A DNA stretch of 64,000 nt from Rhizophagus clarus (Eukaryota > Glomeromycota > Glomeromycetes > Glomerales > Glomeraceae), in the NCBI GenBank assembly GCA_015698045.1, contig BLAL01000286.1, positions 248,001-312,000 of the forward strand, given 5' to 3'. Each line of letters begins with the position of its first letter. The stretch's first letter is position 1. The notes below the pieces were generated by a model. That model was not told where the DNA came from, made no database searches, and saw nothing but the letters and a program-made list of their open reading frames with translations. Position numbers and translations under genes: made by a program. Shown piece after piece: positions 47,776-58,004 of the stretch.

Positions 47776-48400
47776 GTTGCTGGACTCCCGGACTTGGAAT
47801 GTAAGTTGGAAGGGGTGGGGGAATTTTTTTTTAATATTAAAGAAATGTTACTAACGTTTCTTTATTTTTTTTTAGGTTGCCAGCCTTCTTGGACGAACCG
47901 GACTTGGGAAATGTAAGTTGGAAAGGGTGGTAATTTTTTTTTAATATTAAAGAAACGTTACTAATGTTTCTTTCTTTATTTTTTTTAGGTTGCTGGCCTT
48001 CTTGGACGAACCAGACTTGGGAATGTAAGTTAGAAAGGGCTGGGGATTTTTTTTAATATTAAAGAAACGTTACTAATATTTCTTTCTTTATTTTTTTTAG
48101 GTTGCCGGCCTTCTTGGACGAACTGGACTTGGGAATGTAAGTTGGAAAGGGTGGTGATTTTTTTTTAATGTTAAAGAAACATTACTAACATTTCTTTCTT
48201 TATTTTTTTCAGATTGCTGGACTCCGGATTTGAAATGTAAGGAGGGAGGGAGGGATATTTTTTGAATATTAAAGAAACAGTTTAAACGTTTCTTTTATTT
48301 ATTTTAGGTTGCAGTTTCCCTTGTTCCTCTTGATCCTAACGTGATCACGATTAAGAAAAGTTTGAGCAAACTTTTCTTAAAATTGTATTATAAATGACTG
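47776..48400 (+). other. Tandem micro-exon/intron array, five cassettes plus last exon
   Basis: Micro-exons at 47776-47800, 47876-47912, 47989-48024, 48101-48136 and 48213-48236 (25, 37, 36, 36 and 24 nt) are separated by introns of 75, 76, 76, 76 and 71 nt. Each intron has GTAAGT (last GTAAGG), a TACTAAC/TACTAAT-like branch point in most copies (47849-47855 in the first), a T-rich tract and TTTTAG or TTTCAG. A final exon-like segment begins at 48308 with an open frame of about 30 codons (to TGA at about 48395) and an AATAAA near 48424. The 36-nt micro-exons would encode VAGLLGRTGLGN if in frame 1. The whole looks like a multi-intron transcript grown by tandem duplication of one exon-intron unit. 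Confidence 0.65.
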
Positions 48401-48654
48401 TAACTTTTTTATTAATTTATTGTAATAAAATACGTAATAAAATAAAAATATTAACAATAATAATTATACTTTTAAACACTTTACAAAAAATTTATAACTT
48501 GATAATGCATTCAACAAATAAGACAATAAAAATTTTTTAACTACATTAAACGAATTAAAAATTTCTAAAAAGAAAAATCTATAAAGAAAGTAAACTCTAA
48601 AAAATTTCTTAATACGTTATATAATATGAAATCTAACGTATTAAAATTTGTATC

Positions 48655-48862
48655 ACATATCGGGTACCCGATATGTGTAAGATAGAACTGTGCCCGATAT
48701 ATATTAAATAACATATCGGTAACCAATAGTTTGGATATCGGGGTCTTGGTAATTAGGCATATTTTGAAGTGTAATAAATCGGGTACCCGATATGTAAAAA
48801 TACCTGATATTTATCCGATTAGCCGCCGATATATAAGTCCCTGATATGTACCCGATAGAATT
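48655..48862. repeat. Subterminal TATCGGGTAC repeats, right
   Basis: CATATCGGGTACCCGATATG and about six partial copies precede the right end of CACTA-like element 1. They match the left cluster in motif. Confidence 0.75.
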
Positions 48863-48879
48863 GATTTTGACCAGTGCAA

Positions 48880-49827
48880 TAGACTATCTGCTTCTAACAT
48901 CTCAAGTGATGATAAAGACTTAGTAAGCAATAATAAAAAACTTAAAGCAAACCAAGACGTTACAGGAGGTAACAACTTAATTATAACAGGATTTCAATCT
49001 GATTAAAATAAAAAGAATCTCTTGTTAGACCTTATTGTTTATGATATTCTGGCCAAGTGGACTAGTTGTGAACTCCTCTCAGAACTTAATAAGTGGGATA
49101 ATGTAGTGTCAGTCAGCACGCATGTGCAGAAGAAATATTTAACTGCAAGAGACAGATTGATATCTAACCATAATACCCTTAAAGCCTATAATAATGGTAA
49201 CTGAACAGTTTCTCTCAGCAGTCTTCCTGTTTGATGGTATCCTGCCGTCTGGAATCTTTTTGAAAGAAAATAATGCAAAAAATTTTAAGCCATCATTACA
49301 AATATTCCTGAGGATATGACTTATGATTCACTGTTCTCTAATGGTTCTTCTAGCCAATTTCTTATTGATTGCAATCTCAAATCTTTTAAACTTATTAAAG
49401 AGCATGATGGCTCCCAATCGCTTATAAGTTACTTTTCAATGTGGGATACATTGTCCCAAAGACTTACCGCTAAGCAATAGTGGAAGAACACAGAATTATT
49501 TTGATGCCATCACTCCACACTGTCATTCCGTATTCAAAATCATCATCCTGCTAGTTTTTTTTAACTACAACATTCCAACAAGGCATCTTCGCACTCCAGA
49601 GTAGTGACTGAAGCCAACCAGATCTCCCTTAGGTCACACAAAATTTTTAAACACGAATCAAAGCAAGAAAAATCCTCGTCAATTCTTGCATCCTCTAATA
49701 AGTCACATCGACCATCAGATAGTTTACAAACCAATAATAATGACAGATTATACAAGTCTAATAAGGTGCAACATGACATAATTAAGAAGGTGCGTCTATT
49801 AGAACAAATGATTAGTTTATGTAATTA
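48880..49827 (+). pseudogene. LINE ORF1-type relic, 3' part (copy C)
   Basis: It continues the frame of 43582-44138 after the inserted element: RLSASNISSDDKDL, NNLIITGFQ, DLIVYDILAKWTSCELLSEL, NKWDNVVSVSTHVQKKYLTA, V-stop-WYPAVWNLFERK-stop, F-stop-AIITNIPEDM and, in a shifted frame from 49604, a Ser/Lys-rich tail ending KKVRLLEQMISL. Stops occur where the other copies suggest Arg (V[R]WYP) or Gln (ERK[Q], KF[Q]A). The YDI..W....L..L..W..V...S...QKKY pattern defines the family. It is presumably an RNA-binding ORF1 protein of a non-LTR retrotransposon. Confidence 0.7.
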
Positions 49828-50149
49828 GCATGCTGGTGACAGGAAGTTAATCATTGGAGGATTAAGCTTATCTAACCATTCTTTTGTTTCAAAGGTCTTT
49901 TTTCTTTATTATTTTTCTTTTCTTTTTTCGTTTTCTTTATTCCTTTAGTATTTTCATAGACGAGTAGCTGAACTGTGGCCTTTAGCCTTGAAGTAACTTT
50001 TCCTGTATTTAAATAAGACTTACCATGTCTGATCTTTTACTATAATAAAATATACGATATCTATCATTTTTAAACTTAAAAAAAAAAATTTATTTTAAAA
50101 ACACTTATAGAATACTTAAGTAAAGATCACTCTTATAATAATTATTCAT
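49828..50149. other. LINE-like 3' or inter-ORF sequence
   Basis: No frame is recognised. It begins with TTAGCATGCTGGTGACAGGA and has a T/C-rich stretch and CTGAACTGTGGCCTTTAGCC, similar to sequence after copy B at 40605. Probably non-coding retrotransposon sequence. Confidence 0.4.
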
Positions 50150-50399
50150 TTTTAATTATAGATAACATTACAAAGCAAGAAATTTTGGCTGTACCAGCAT
50201 TTTTACTTAATACGTCCTTTTCTGAAGCTATATGAAACTTTGAAATTTCTGCTATCTCTAAAGAACTTATGATGATTTGACAACAATTATTGAATTTTAA
50301 ACAACTTGAATTTTACACTGATGGTTCTCTTATCAATGCTAACTCTGTTAATTGTTTAATGTCTGTAGGATTTATTCAAATAAAACAAAACATTCCTTA
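50150..50399 (+). pseudogene. LINE ORF2 RNase H fragment
   Basis: Reads AVPAFLLNTSFSEAI-stop-NF, ISAISKELMMI-stop-QQLLNF, KQLEFYTDGSL and NCLMSVGFIQIKQ. FYTDGSL is the first catalytic motif of RNase H type 1, as found at the C-terminus of non-LTR retrotransposon polyproteins. Both stops are TGA, and at least one sits where Trp is expected ([W]QQLL). The fragment is cut at 50399 by CACTA-like element 3. The rest of RNase H is not found beyond the element at 54917. Confidence 0.65.
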
Positions 50400-50514
50400 C
50401 ACAGGTCGAATGGTGGCAAATCAGTCACCAATCAGCTATCAATCGGGTACCTTATTGATAACTGATTGATTCAATAAGTATTCAATCGGGTGGCCGATTG
50501 ATAGCCGATTTCCG

Positions 50515-51085
50515 CCAAAATCCGTCATCAATCGGGCAGGCCGATTGATGGTCAACTGATGGTCGATTGATGGTCGATTGATGGTCGATTGATGGTCGAT
50601 TAATGGTCAAAATATGGTCAAATGGTCGAATTATGGTCAAATTATGGTCAAATTATGGTCGAATTAAGGTCAAATTAAGGTCAAATTTAAGGTCAAATTA
50701 AGGTCAAATTAAGGTCAAATTTAAGGTCAAATTAAGGTCAAATTAAGGTCAAATTAAGGTCAAATTAAGGTCAAATTAAGGTCAAATTAAGGTCAAATTA
50801 AGGTCAAATTAAGGTCAAATTATGGTCGAATTATGGTCGAATTATGGTCGAATTAAGGTCAAATTATGGTCAAAATTATGGTCGAATTAAGGTCGAATTA
50901 AGGTCAAATTAAGGTCGAATTATGGTCGAATTATGGTCAAATTAAGGAGGTCAAATTAAGGTCAAATTAAGGTCAAATTAAGGTCAAATTAAGGTCAATT
51001 TATGGTCAATTTATGGTCAATTTATGGTCAATTTATGTGGTCAAATTATGTGGTCAAATTATGGTCAATTATGGTCAATTGATGG
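50515..51085 (+). repeat. GGTC(A/G)AATTA(A/T) minisatellite (~11 bp, ~50 copies)
   Basis: Runs of AAATTAAGGTC with variants GAATTATGGTC, ATTGATGGTCG and ATTTATGGTCA. The unit core GGTCGAAT equals part of the terminal repeat of the same element. Confidence 0.9.
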
Positions 51086-51289
51086 TCGAATGACCAATTT
51101 TTGTAGAATAATATAATGAATAATAAAATTTATTATAGCACATAATAAAACACATAGTATCTTTATTTATATTAATAACAGATAAGTATTTAAAATAAAA
51201 ACATTTATTATAATAATATGTTAGTATATGACTAATAAAGTTAGTAATATTTAATAAATAAATAGTAAAGCGTAAATATAAAAAGTTAG

Positions 51290-51545
51290 TAATAATTATA
51301 ATAAAATACACAAATACAAAAAGTTAGTATTATGAAGAGTTTGATAAAATGTATAAAAAAAAAAAAGAAAAATACGTGATGATGTTAGTAAAATATAAAA
51401 AAAAAAGAATAACATTAGTAATAATAAAATACACAAATACAAGAAGTTAGTATTATGAAGAGTTTGATAAAATTTATAAAAAAAAAAAAAAAGAAAAATA
51501 CGTGATGATGTTAGTAAAATATGAAAAAAAAAGAATAACATTAGT
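51290..51545. repeat. Two-copy tandem duplication, ~125 bp
   Basis: Copies starting near 51296 and 51419 both contain AATACACAAATACAA, AGTTAGTATTATGAAGAG, TTTGATAAAAT and AATACGTGATGATGTTAGTA, with A runs of differing length. Minus-strand frames here only translate the repeat. Confidence 0.8.
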
Positions 51546-51959
51546 AATATTAAAAAAGGTAAAGTTAATATTATAAAATAAAATATAGTCAGTAATCATT
51601 ACCATAAATTTAATGGCAAAAATACAATAATTAATATACCTGTAAAATGTAATGAGAGTAAGAAGAAAACAGAAAAGAAAGGGTGTATGATTTTTGAAAA
51701 ATAAACAGAGTCGCGTTTGGTTATTTATATGCATGTTAAGATCAGGTCACGTGCATAAGATCAGACCGAATTTTGATTGGTTAATAATAGATAAATTGAA
51801 AACCTACTATCGTTAGTTGTAATTTTTCATCTCATATAGTCATATATTATAATTTGCCTTGGACTTTCGGATACCTAATTTTTTTAATAATATTAACTTA
51901 TTTAAAATAAATTTAATAAAAAGTGTATTGTTTTTTTAAAATGTTATGAGATCTAAAAA

Positions 51960-54680
51960 AATCCTCTATTAAAAATATTTCATACAAACTCTTAGGAAAT
52001 CTCAAAAAAAAATTTCCTATCAGATATCCCATACGAACTCTTCCCATATGAACTTTTAGAAATCTCTCTCAAAAAAATTTTCTATCAAAAAATCCCATGC
52101 GAATCCTTTCCATATGAACCCTAAAAAATTTCACAAAAAAATTTCCTATCAGATATCCCATACGAACTCTTCCAATACGAACTCTTAGAAAATCTCTTAA
52201 AAAAAATTTTCTATCAAAGAATCCCATGCGAATCCTTTCCATATGAACCCTAAAAAATTTCACAAAAAAATTTCCTATCAGATATCCCATACGAACTCTT
52301 CCAATACAAACTCTTAGAAAATCTCTTAAAAAAATTTTCTATCAAAGATATCCCATACGAACACCCTACTATATGAACAACTGGAAAATCTTTATTAAAA
52401 TATCCCATACGAACTCTTCCCACACGGACTCTAAGAAAATCTCTTAAAAAATTTTCTATCAAAGAATCCCATACGAACCCTTTCCATATGAACTCTTAGA
52501 AAATCTCTTAAGAAAATTTTCTATCAAAGAATCCCATACGAACCCTTCCATATGAACTCTTAGAAAATCTCTTAAGAAAAATTTTTCTATCAGATATCCC
52601 ATATGAATTCTTCCAATACGAACTCTTAGAAAATCTCTTAAAAAAAATTTTCTATCAAAGAATCCCATACGAACCCTTTCCATATGAACTCTTAGAAAAT
52701 CTCTTAAGAAAAATTTTACTATCAGATATCCCATACGAACTCTTAGAAATAAAAAAAAATCTATTTATCAAAAATATCCTATACGAATCTTAGGAAATCT
52801 CAAAAAAAAATTTCCTATCAGATATCCCATACGAACACTTCCCATATGAACTTTTAGAAATCTCTCTCAAAAAATTTTCTATCAAAGAATCCCATGCGAA
52901 TCCTTTCCATATGAACCCTAAAAAATTTCACAAAAAAATTTTCTATCAGACATCCCATACGAACTCTTCCAATACGAACTCTTAGAAAATCACTTAAAAA
53001 AAATTTTCTATCAAAGAATCCCATACGAACCCTTCCATATGAACTCTTAGAAAATCTCTTAAGAAAAATTTTTCTATCAGATATCCCATACGAACTCTTC
53101 CCACACGAACTCTTAGAAAATCTCTTAAGAAAATTTTCTATCAAAGAATCCCATACAAACCCTTTCCATATGAACTCTTAGAAAATCTCTTAAGAAAAAT
53201 TTTTCTATCAGATATCCCATACGAACTCTTAGAAATAAAAAAAAAAATCTATTTATCAAAAATATCCTATACGAATCTTAGGAAATCTCAAAAAAAAATT
53301 TCCTATCAGATATCCCATACGAACTCTTCCCATATGAACTTTTAGAAATCTCTCTCAAAAAAATTTTCTATCAAAGAATCCCATGCGAATCCTTTCCATA
53401 TGAACCCTAAAAAATTTCACAAAAAATTTTCTATCAGATATCCCATACGAACTCTTCCAATACGAACTCTTAGAAAATCTCTTAAAAAAAATTTTCTATC
53501 AAAGATATCCCATACGAACCCCCTACTATATGAACACTTGGAAAATCTTTATTAAAATATCCCATACGAACTCTTCCCACACGAACTCTAAGAAAATCTC
53601 TCTCAAAAAAATTTTCTATCAAAGAATCCCATACGAACCCTTCCATATGAACTCTTAGAAAATCTCTTAAGAAAAATTTTTCTATCAGATATCCCATACA
53701 AACTCTTAGAAATAAAAAAAAAAAAAATCTATTTATCAAAAATGTCCCATGCGAATCCTTTCCATATGAACCCTAAAAAATTTCACAAAAAAATTTTCTA
53801 TCAGATATCCCATACGAACTCTTCCCACACAAACTCTTAGAAAATCTCTTAAAAAAAAATTTTCTATCAAAGAATCCCATACGAACGCTTTTCTTATGAA
53901 CTCTTAGAAAATCTCTTAAGAAAAATTTTTCTATCAGATATCCCATACGAACTCTTTCCATATGAACTCTTAGAAAATCTCTTAAAAAACAACTTTTCTA
54001 TCAAAGAATCCCATGCGAACTCTTTCCATATGAACTCTTAGAAAATCTCTCAAAAAAAATTTTCTACCAGATATCCCATACGAACTCTTCCCACACTAGA
54101 AAATCTTAAAAAAAATTTTCTATCAAAGACATCCCATATGAACCTTTTTCCATATGAACACTTGGAAAATCTTTATCAAAATATCCCATACGAACTGTTC
54201 CTTTACGAATTCTTAGAAAATCTATAAAAATAATTTTCTAACAAAGAATCCATACGAACCCTTCCCATACGAACTCTTAGAAAATCTCTCAAAAAAAATA
54301 TTTCCTATCAGATATCCTACACGAACCCTTCCCATACGAACTCAGAAAATTTCGCAAAAAAATTTTCTATCAGATATCCCATACAAACTCTTCCCATACG
54401 AACTCTTAGAGAATCTCTTAAAAAAAATTTTCTATCAAAGATATCCAACAAACCTTTCCCATATGAACTCTTAGAAAATCTCTTAAAAAAAATTTTTCTA
54501 TCAGATATCCCCATATGAACTCTTTCCATACGAACTCTTAGAAAATAAAAAAAATTTTTTATCAGATATCCCATATAAACTCTTTCCATACAAACTTTTA
54601 GAAATCTCAAAAAATAAAAATATCTCTATTTATCAAAAATATCCTATATGAATCTTAGAAAATCTATCAAAAAAAAATTT
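51960..54680 (-). repeat. ~68 bp satellite array, about 40 copies
   Basis: Two alternating subtypes, ACTCTTAGAAAATCTCTTAA-AAAATTTTCTATCAAAGAATCCCATACGAAC and a form with CTATCAGATATCCCATACGA, joined by CCCTTTCCATATGA or CTCTTCC(C)ACA. Higher-order blocks of about 0.5 kb recur (for example AAATAAAAAAAA TCTATTTATCAAAAATATCC at 52747, 53235 and 53708). Minus-strand frames of 60-105 codons repeat RMGYLIENFF and RMGFFDRKFF; since 68 is not a multiple of three, these are probably not proteins. Confidence 0.9.
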
Positions 54681-54916
54681 CTATCAGAGTTTAGAGTTTT
54701 AAAATGGTTTATAAATTAAATATTTTAAAACGACATTATTGAAAAAATCTAAAAAATCCGCTAATATATAATAAGCCAATTAGCAACCAATCGGTCATCA
54801 ATCTGATATGGTCGATTGGTAACCTATTGATAACTGGTAAATTCAACCGTACACCAATCGGTTACCAATCAGTCACATGACCGATTGATGACCGATTTGA
54901 CTCCATTCGACCTGTG

Positions 54917-55266
54917 TAAAATACAAAAAGTAGAACAGATTCAAACAATACAAAGGAAAACCAATGTAAGCATCGATAGTCGGTCAAACCGTTGCTCTTA
55001 AAAAATTAAGAAACTAAATTGATTATCGCAAGTATCTCCATTGAAAGTTAAAGCTACGCTAAAACAAGCAACGCCACCCTGCAAAAAAACAATCTATAGC
55101 TCCTCAGATATAAATTGTAATTACTTCCACCAGAAGCCTCAACACCTTAAAACTGCAAAACCCTATAGCTGTTCATTGCTTGGCAGACTTACTTAAACAA
55201 GTGAATTAAAGAACAAAAATAAAAAAAAAGAAAAAGAATAACACTATTTTACTAAAACAAAAATAA
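54917..55266 (-). other. LINE-like sequence downstream of ORF1 copy E
   Basis: Mixed sequence of normal complexity with no open frame. On the minus strand it directly follows the ORF1 stop at 55267, so it is probably the inter-ORF part of the same retrotransposon. Confidence 0.4.
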
Positions 55267-56721
55267 TTAAGAAATTAAAGCTAGCAAAAGTTTAATAATA
55301 TCCATTTTATCATTAGACTTAGTGCCTGAAGACTTCTTATTCTTCTTGCCTTGCGACTTTTTGGAAGACTTTGCTTGGTTCTTGGTAGGTTTGGAATTAG
55401 TAGTGCAAATTTTAGGAGAACCAGAATTCAGCTTGTTAGAATTCTTCATAGGCAGTTTGTTTTTGTGCAGGGAGGAAATAGGAGAAGCACACCATGGAAG
55501 AGAGTAGTCTGTACCATTATAATTGAAAGTGAAAGTTGTCTTTCGACAAATTTCTACATCTTGATATTTTTCGAAGTACATCACAATCTGGGATTTCCCA
55601 CCAGAAATGAAATGCTTTAAAGCTTTAATCGGATAATGAGAGAAAATGTTAGAAGGTTTGTTATGGTCCCATAATTGCCAACAATTACTATCTTGAGGTA
55701 GGTCATTGAAGTATAAACGGAACTGTTCTCGTCGCTTTCTTTGTTGTAAAGACCAGTTCCCTGGGAACTAATGTACTGCTTGGTCACCTAAAAAGTATTG
55801 CCATATACCCTAATCAAAAGACGCCAATGAAAAGGTTGAGAGACAAATTTTTATGTGCAACGTCTGATACTTGCATTGTCACTTTGTCGTCATGGATATA
55901 ACATCACCCCAGGCCTTAAGTTTGGCAATTATTTTAGCATAGGACCAACCTGCAGGAACGTTATACACGAAAATATCCCTAATGTTATTCATTTTGTCAT
56001 TAGGAATTATTTGATTGACGCATACTTTTTCAATAGACTTGGGCATTGCCTTCTTTGATTTATTTGGTTTAGCAGTAGTCGTACTAAGGGAAGGAGATGG
56101 TAATACAGTATCTGCATCAGGGAAAATCTGCATGGCATCAGAATCAACTGGCAGATTTGGTAGAGATTGTTGATCATCAGGTACTGATTTGGTAATAATC
56201 TGTTGTGTATCCTGGTGCAAGATACCAGAATCAACCAGATTCTGATCTGCACGTGATATTCCATGTTGAACCGTATCTCCCACTTTATTCTCAAGAAGGG
56301 AAAATATTTTAGCAAGAAAGTCCTGGCTGGTGAGTATACTAGAGTACACTCTTAGGACCGTATGAACTATCAAGGAAATTAGGGTGTTAGAAATATTTGT
56401 TGTTTGTGCTAGAGGTTTATACTGTACAGGCTCAGCGTCAGGACTAAAAGTTCGTATTAACCGTTTGCCTTGTTCGTTAGCATCCTGAAAAGTTACACCT
56501 TGAAAATTCTCTTCGAGTATCGATAGTACTTGAGTTTCAAAGGAATGTAACAAAGCCTGAATATAAATGTGTTTCACTTCTTCATTCGTTTGGGCTTGTT
56601 TTTGTTTAGATGTCGAAATTTGTGGTATAGGTAGTTGTTTATGTTGTTGTTTCTTAGCTTTCTTTCGCAGCTTCTTCTTTTGGTTTTTTGTCAAAACAGG
56701 CTGAAAAGTGTCTTTTAACAT
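55267..56721 (-). pseudogene. LINE ORF1, 485 codons, three in-frame stops (copy E)
   Basis: The best preserved ORF1: one frame from ATG 56721 to TAA 55267-55269, broken only by TGA 55879-55881, TAG 55810-55812 and TAG 55768-55770. The frame is also open upstream to about 56810 (for example NLNEDANKYGTTDYSDSSDE), so the true start may lie farther out. Order: LTKNQKKKLRKKAKKQQHKQ basic stretch, an alpha-helical middle, IRDIFVYNVPAGWSYAKIIA with KLKAWGDVISM (an RRM-like fold is likely), stop, CKYQTLHIKICLS, FPGNWSLQQRKRREQFRLYF, then a Lys/Ser/Asn-rich C-terminus ending MDIIKLLLALIS. Trp at H-stop-FPGNW, Gln at D-stop-GIW and Arg or Gln at K-stop-Q would each need a single transition. It should be an RNA-binding retrotransposon protein. 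No ORF2 follows on this strand. Confidence 0.75.
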
Positions 56722-56821
56722 TTTATCACCTTCGTCAGAAGAGTCACTATAGTCGGTGGTGCCGTACTTATTAGCATCTTCGTTTAAGTTTTTTTGAAAC
56801 CCTATAGCTTCTATTTTATTT

Positions 56822-57795
56822 AAAAATAAAAAAATAAAAATTTTAAATTTTTTGGTTTTGAACGGAGGTAAAAAGAGTTCATATCGGTGTAGAAAATTAT
56901 TAAACTCTAATTTAAATATTTAAAATATTAAAAATTTAAAAATTAATATTATTATAAAATACTAATTTTTTAATAAATATTATATTTAAAGTTATAAAAA
57001 ATAAAATACAATTATTTTCAACTCTTTTGAATAACTTTATTTAAGTATAAAAAATTGATTTTATTTAATTAAAATAATAAAATTACATTTTAAATTAAAA
57101 ATTAAATAAATAATAAATAATTAAAAGTATAAAAATTGATTACATTTTACAAATATTAAACCAATCATTTTAAAATTTTATTGTAAATAGTTTAACCTGT
57201 TTAATAATTTTATTTAAAGCAAAAAAAAAAACAATTTTATTTGGCCAAAGTAATGAAATCATGTTTTAAAGTTGCAAAATAACTTTTTACAAAAAAATTG
57301 ATAATATAAAAATAGTTAATACTTCACAAATATTAGGTCAATTATTATAAAAATTAATATGCAAATAAATTTGATCCTGCTGAATAATTTTATTTAAAAT
57401 AAAAAGATGATTTTATTTGATCAAAGTGATATAATTACATTCTGAAATTAAAAAAGAAAAAAAATTTTTGAAATTAATACTATTTGAAAAATACAAATTT
57501 TTTATAAATATTATATCTAATTTTAAGAAAATTTACTTTTAATATTGCTGAACAATTTTACTTAAATAAAAATTGATTTCATTAAACTAAAATTTATTTT
57601 ACATATAGTTAAATTTAGTAAACAAAAAATAAGAATAAAAAAATATTATTATTTTTTTTTATAAATATAATATTTAATTTTATAAAAACTAAAGTATATA
57701 AAATTAATAATGTATTGAAAAAAAAAAAAATATTTTTTTAAAAAAATTTTTAAAAGTACATGTAAAATTAAAATTTTTCCATCTTTTTTTTTTTA
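56822..57795. repeat. Dispersed AT-rich repeat, several copies
   Basis: About three copies (from 57000, 57120 and 57290) of the AT repeat seen at 7.6-8.2 kb: TTTAATTAAAATAATAAAAT, ACATTTTAAA, TTACAAATATTA, CCAATCATTTTAAAATTTTA and AATAATTTTATTTAAA. No gene. Confidence 0.55.
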
Positions 57796-57803
57796 ATCTA
57801 CAA

Positions 57804-57996
57804 TATACATGTTGCTGAAATTGGCCAAAATTATATTCTAAAATTAAAAGTCTAATATATAAAAATATCTGAAAATATTTTATAATTCTAGTCAGCATTA
57901 CAAATTTGACCAAATTACTAAAATATTTCCAGCTAATTTTGGCCTTTGGACTTTCAATTTTGGAAATAATTTTGGTTAATTTTGGCAACATGTATA
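57804..57996. mobile_element. hAT-type MITE, 193 bp
   Basis: Inverted ends of about 50 bp: TATACATGTTGC...CCAAAATTAT. Flanked by ATCTACAA (57796-57803) and GTCTACAA (57997-58004), an 8-bp target duplication with one mismatch. The minus-strand frame of 95 codons at 57704-57991 simply reads through it. Confidence 0.75.
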
Positions 57997-58004
57997 GTCT
58001 ACAA

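Larger units (their letters stand above)
44139..48876. mobile_element. CACTA-like element 1 (4.74 kb), carries a Myb/SANT-like gene
   Basis: Ends are inverted: CACTGGTCAAATCGATGCTA at the left and, reversed, CACTGGTCAAAATCAATTCT at the right, both followed by TATCGGGTACATATC. The 3-bp target duplication is CAA (44136-44138 and 48877-48879), and removing the element restores the interrupted LINE frame. Both subterminal regions contain many TATCGGGTACCCGATA-type repeats. CACTR ends, 3-bp duplications and subterminal repeats are the marks of CACTA/EnSpm elements. PIF/Harbinger elements also make 3-bp duplications and carry Myb/SANT genes, so the assignment is provisional. The contents are tandem repeats, the Myb/SANT-like gene (46466-47072) and a micro-exon array (47776-48310). 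No transposase is present, so it is non-autonomous. Confidence 0.8.
50400..54916. mobile_element. CACTA-like element 3 (4.5 kb), made of tandem arrays
   Basis: Ends are inverted: CACAGGTCGAATGG(T/A)G at both termini, then CAAATC(A/G)GTCA(C/T)CAATC. Subterminal regions hold CAATCGG/CGATTGAT repeats. The flanking bases are TTA at the left and TAA at the right, sharing only TA. The interior has two large arrays (50515-51085 and 51960-54680) and an AT-rich middle with its own ~125 bp duplication near 51290-51540 (AAATACACAAATACAA, GATAAAATTATAAAAA). No gene. Its end motif fits the CACWRGTCRAA consensus of elements 1 and 2. Confidence 0.75.

Noticed and set aside
49561..49779. 72-codon minus-strand frame with Leu/Cys/Asp
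   Set aside because: Shadow of the Ser/Lys-rich tail of the LINE ORF1 relic on plus.
52069..54610. Minus-strand frames encoding repeated RMGYLIENFF / RMGFFDRKFF
   Set aside because: They translate a 68-bp satellite; the period is not a multiple of three, frames switch and no start or promoter is shared.
57704..57991. 95-codon minus-strand frame
   Set aside because: Covers a 193-bp MITE and an A-rich flank; not a conserved protein.
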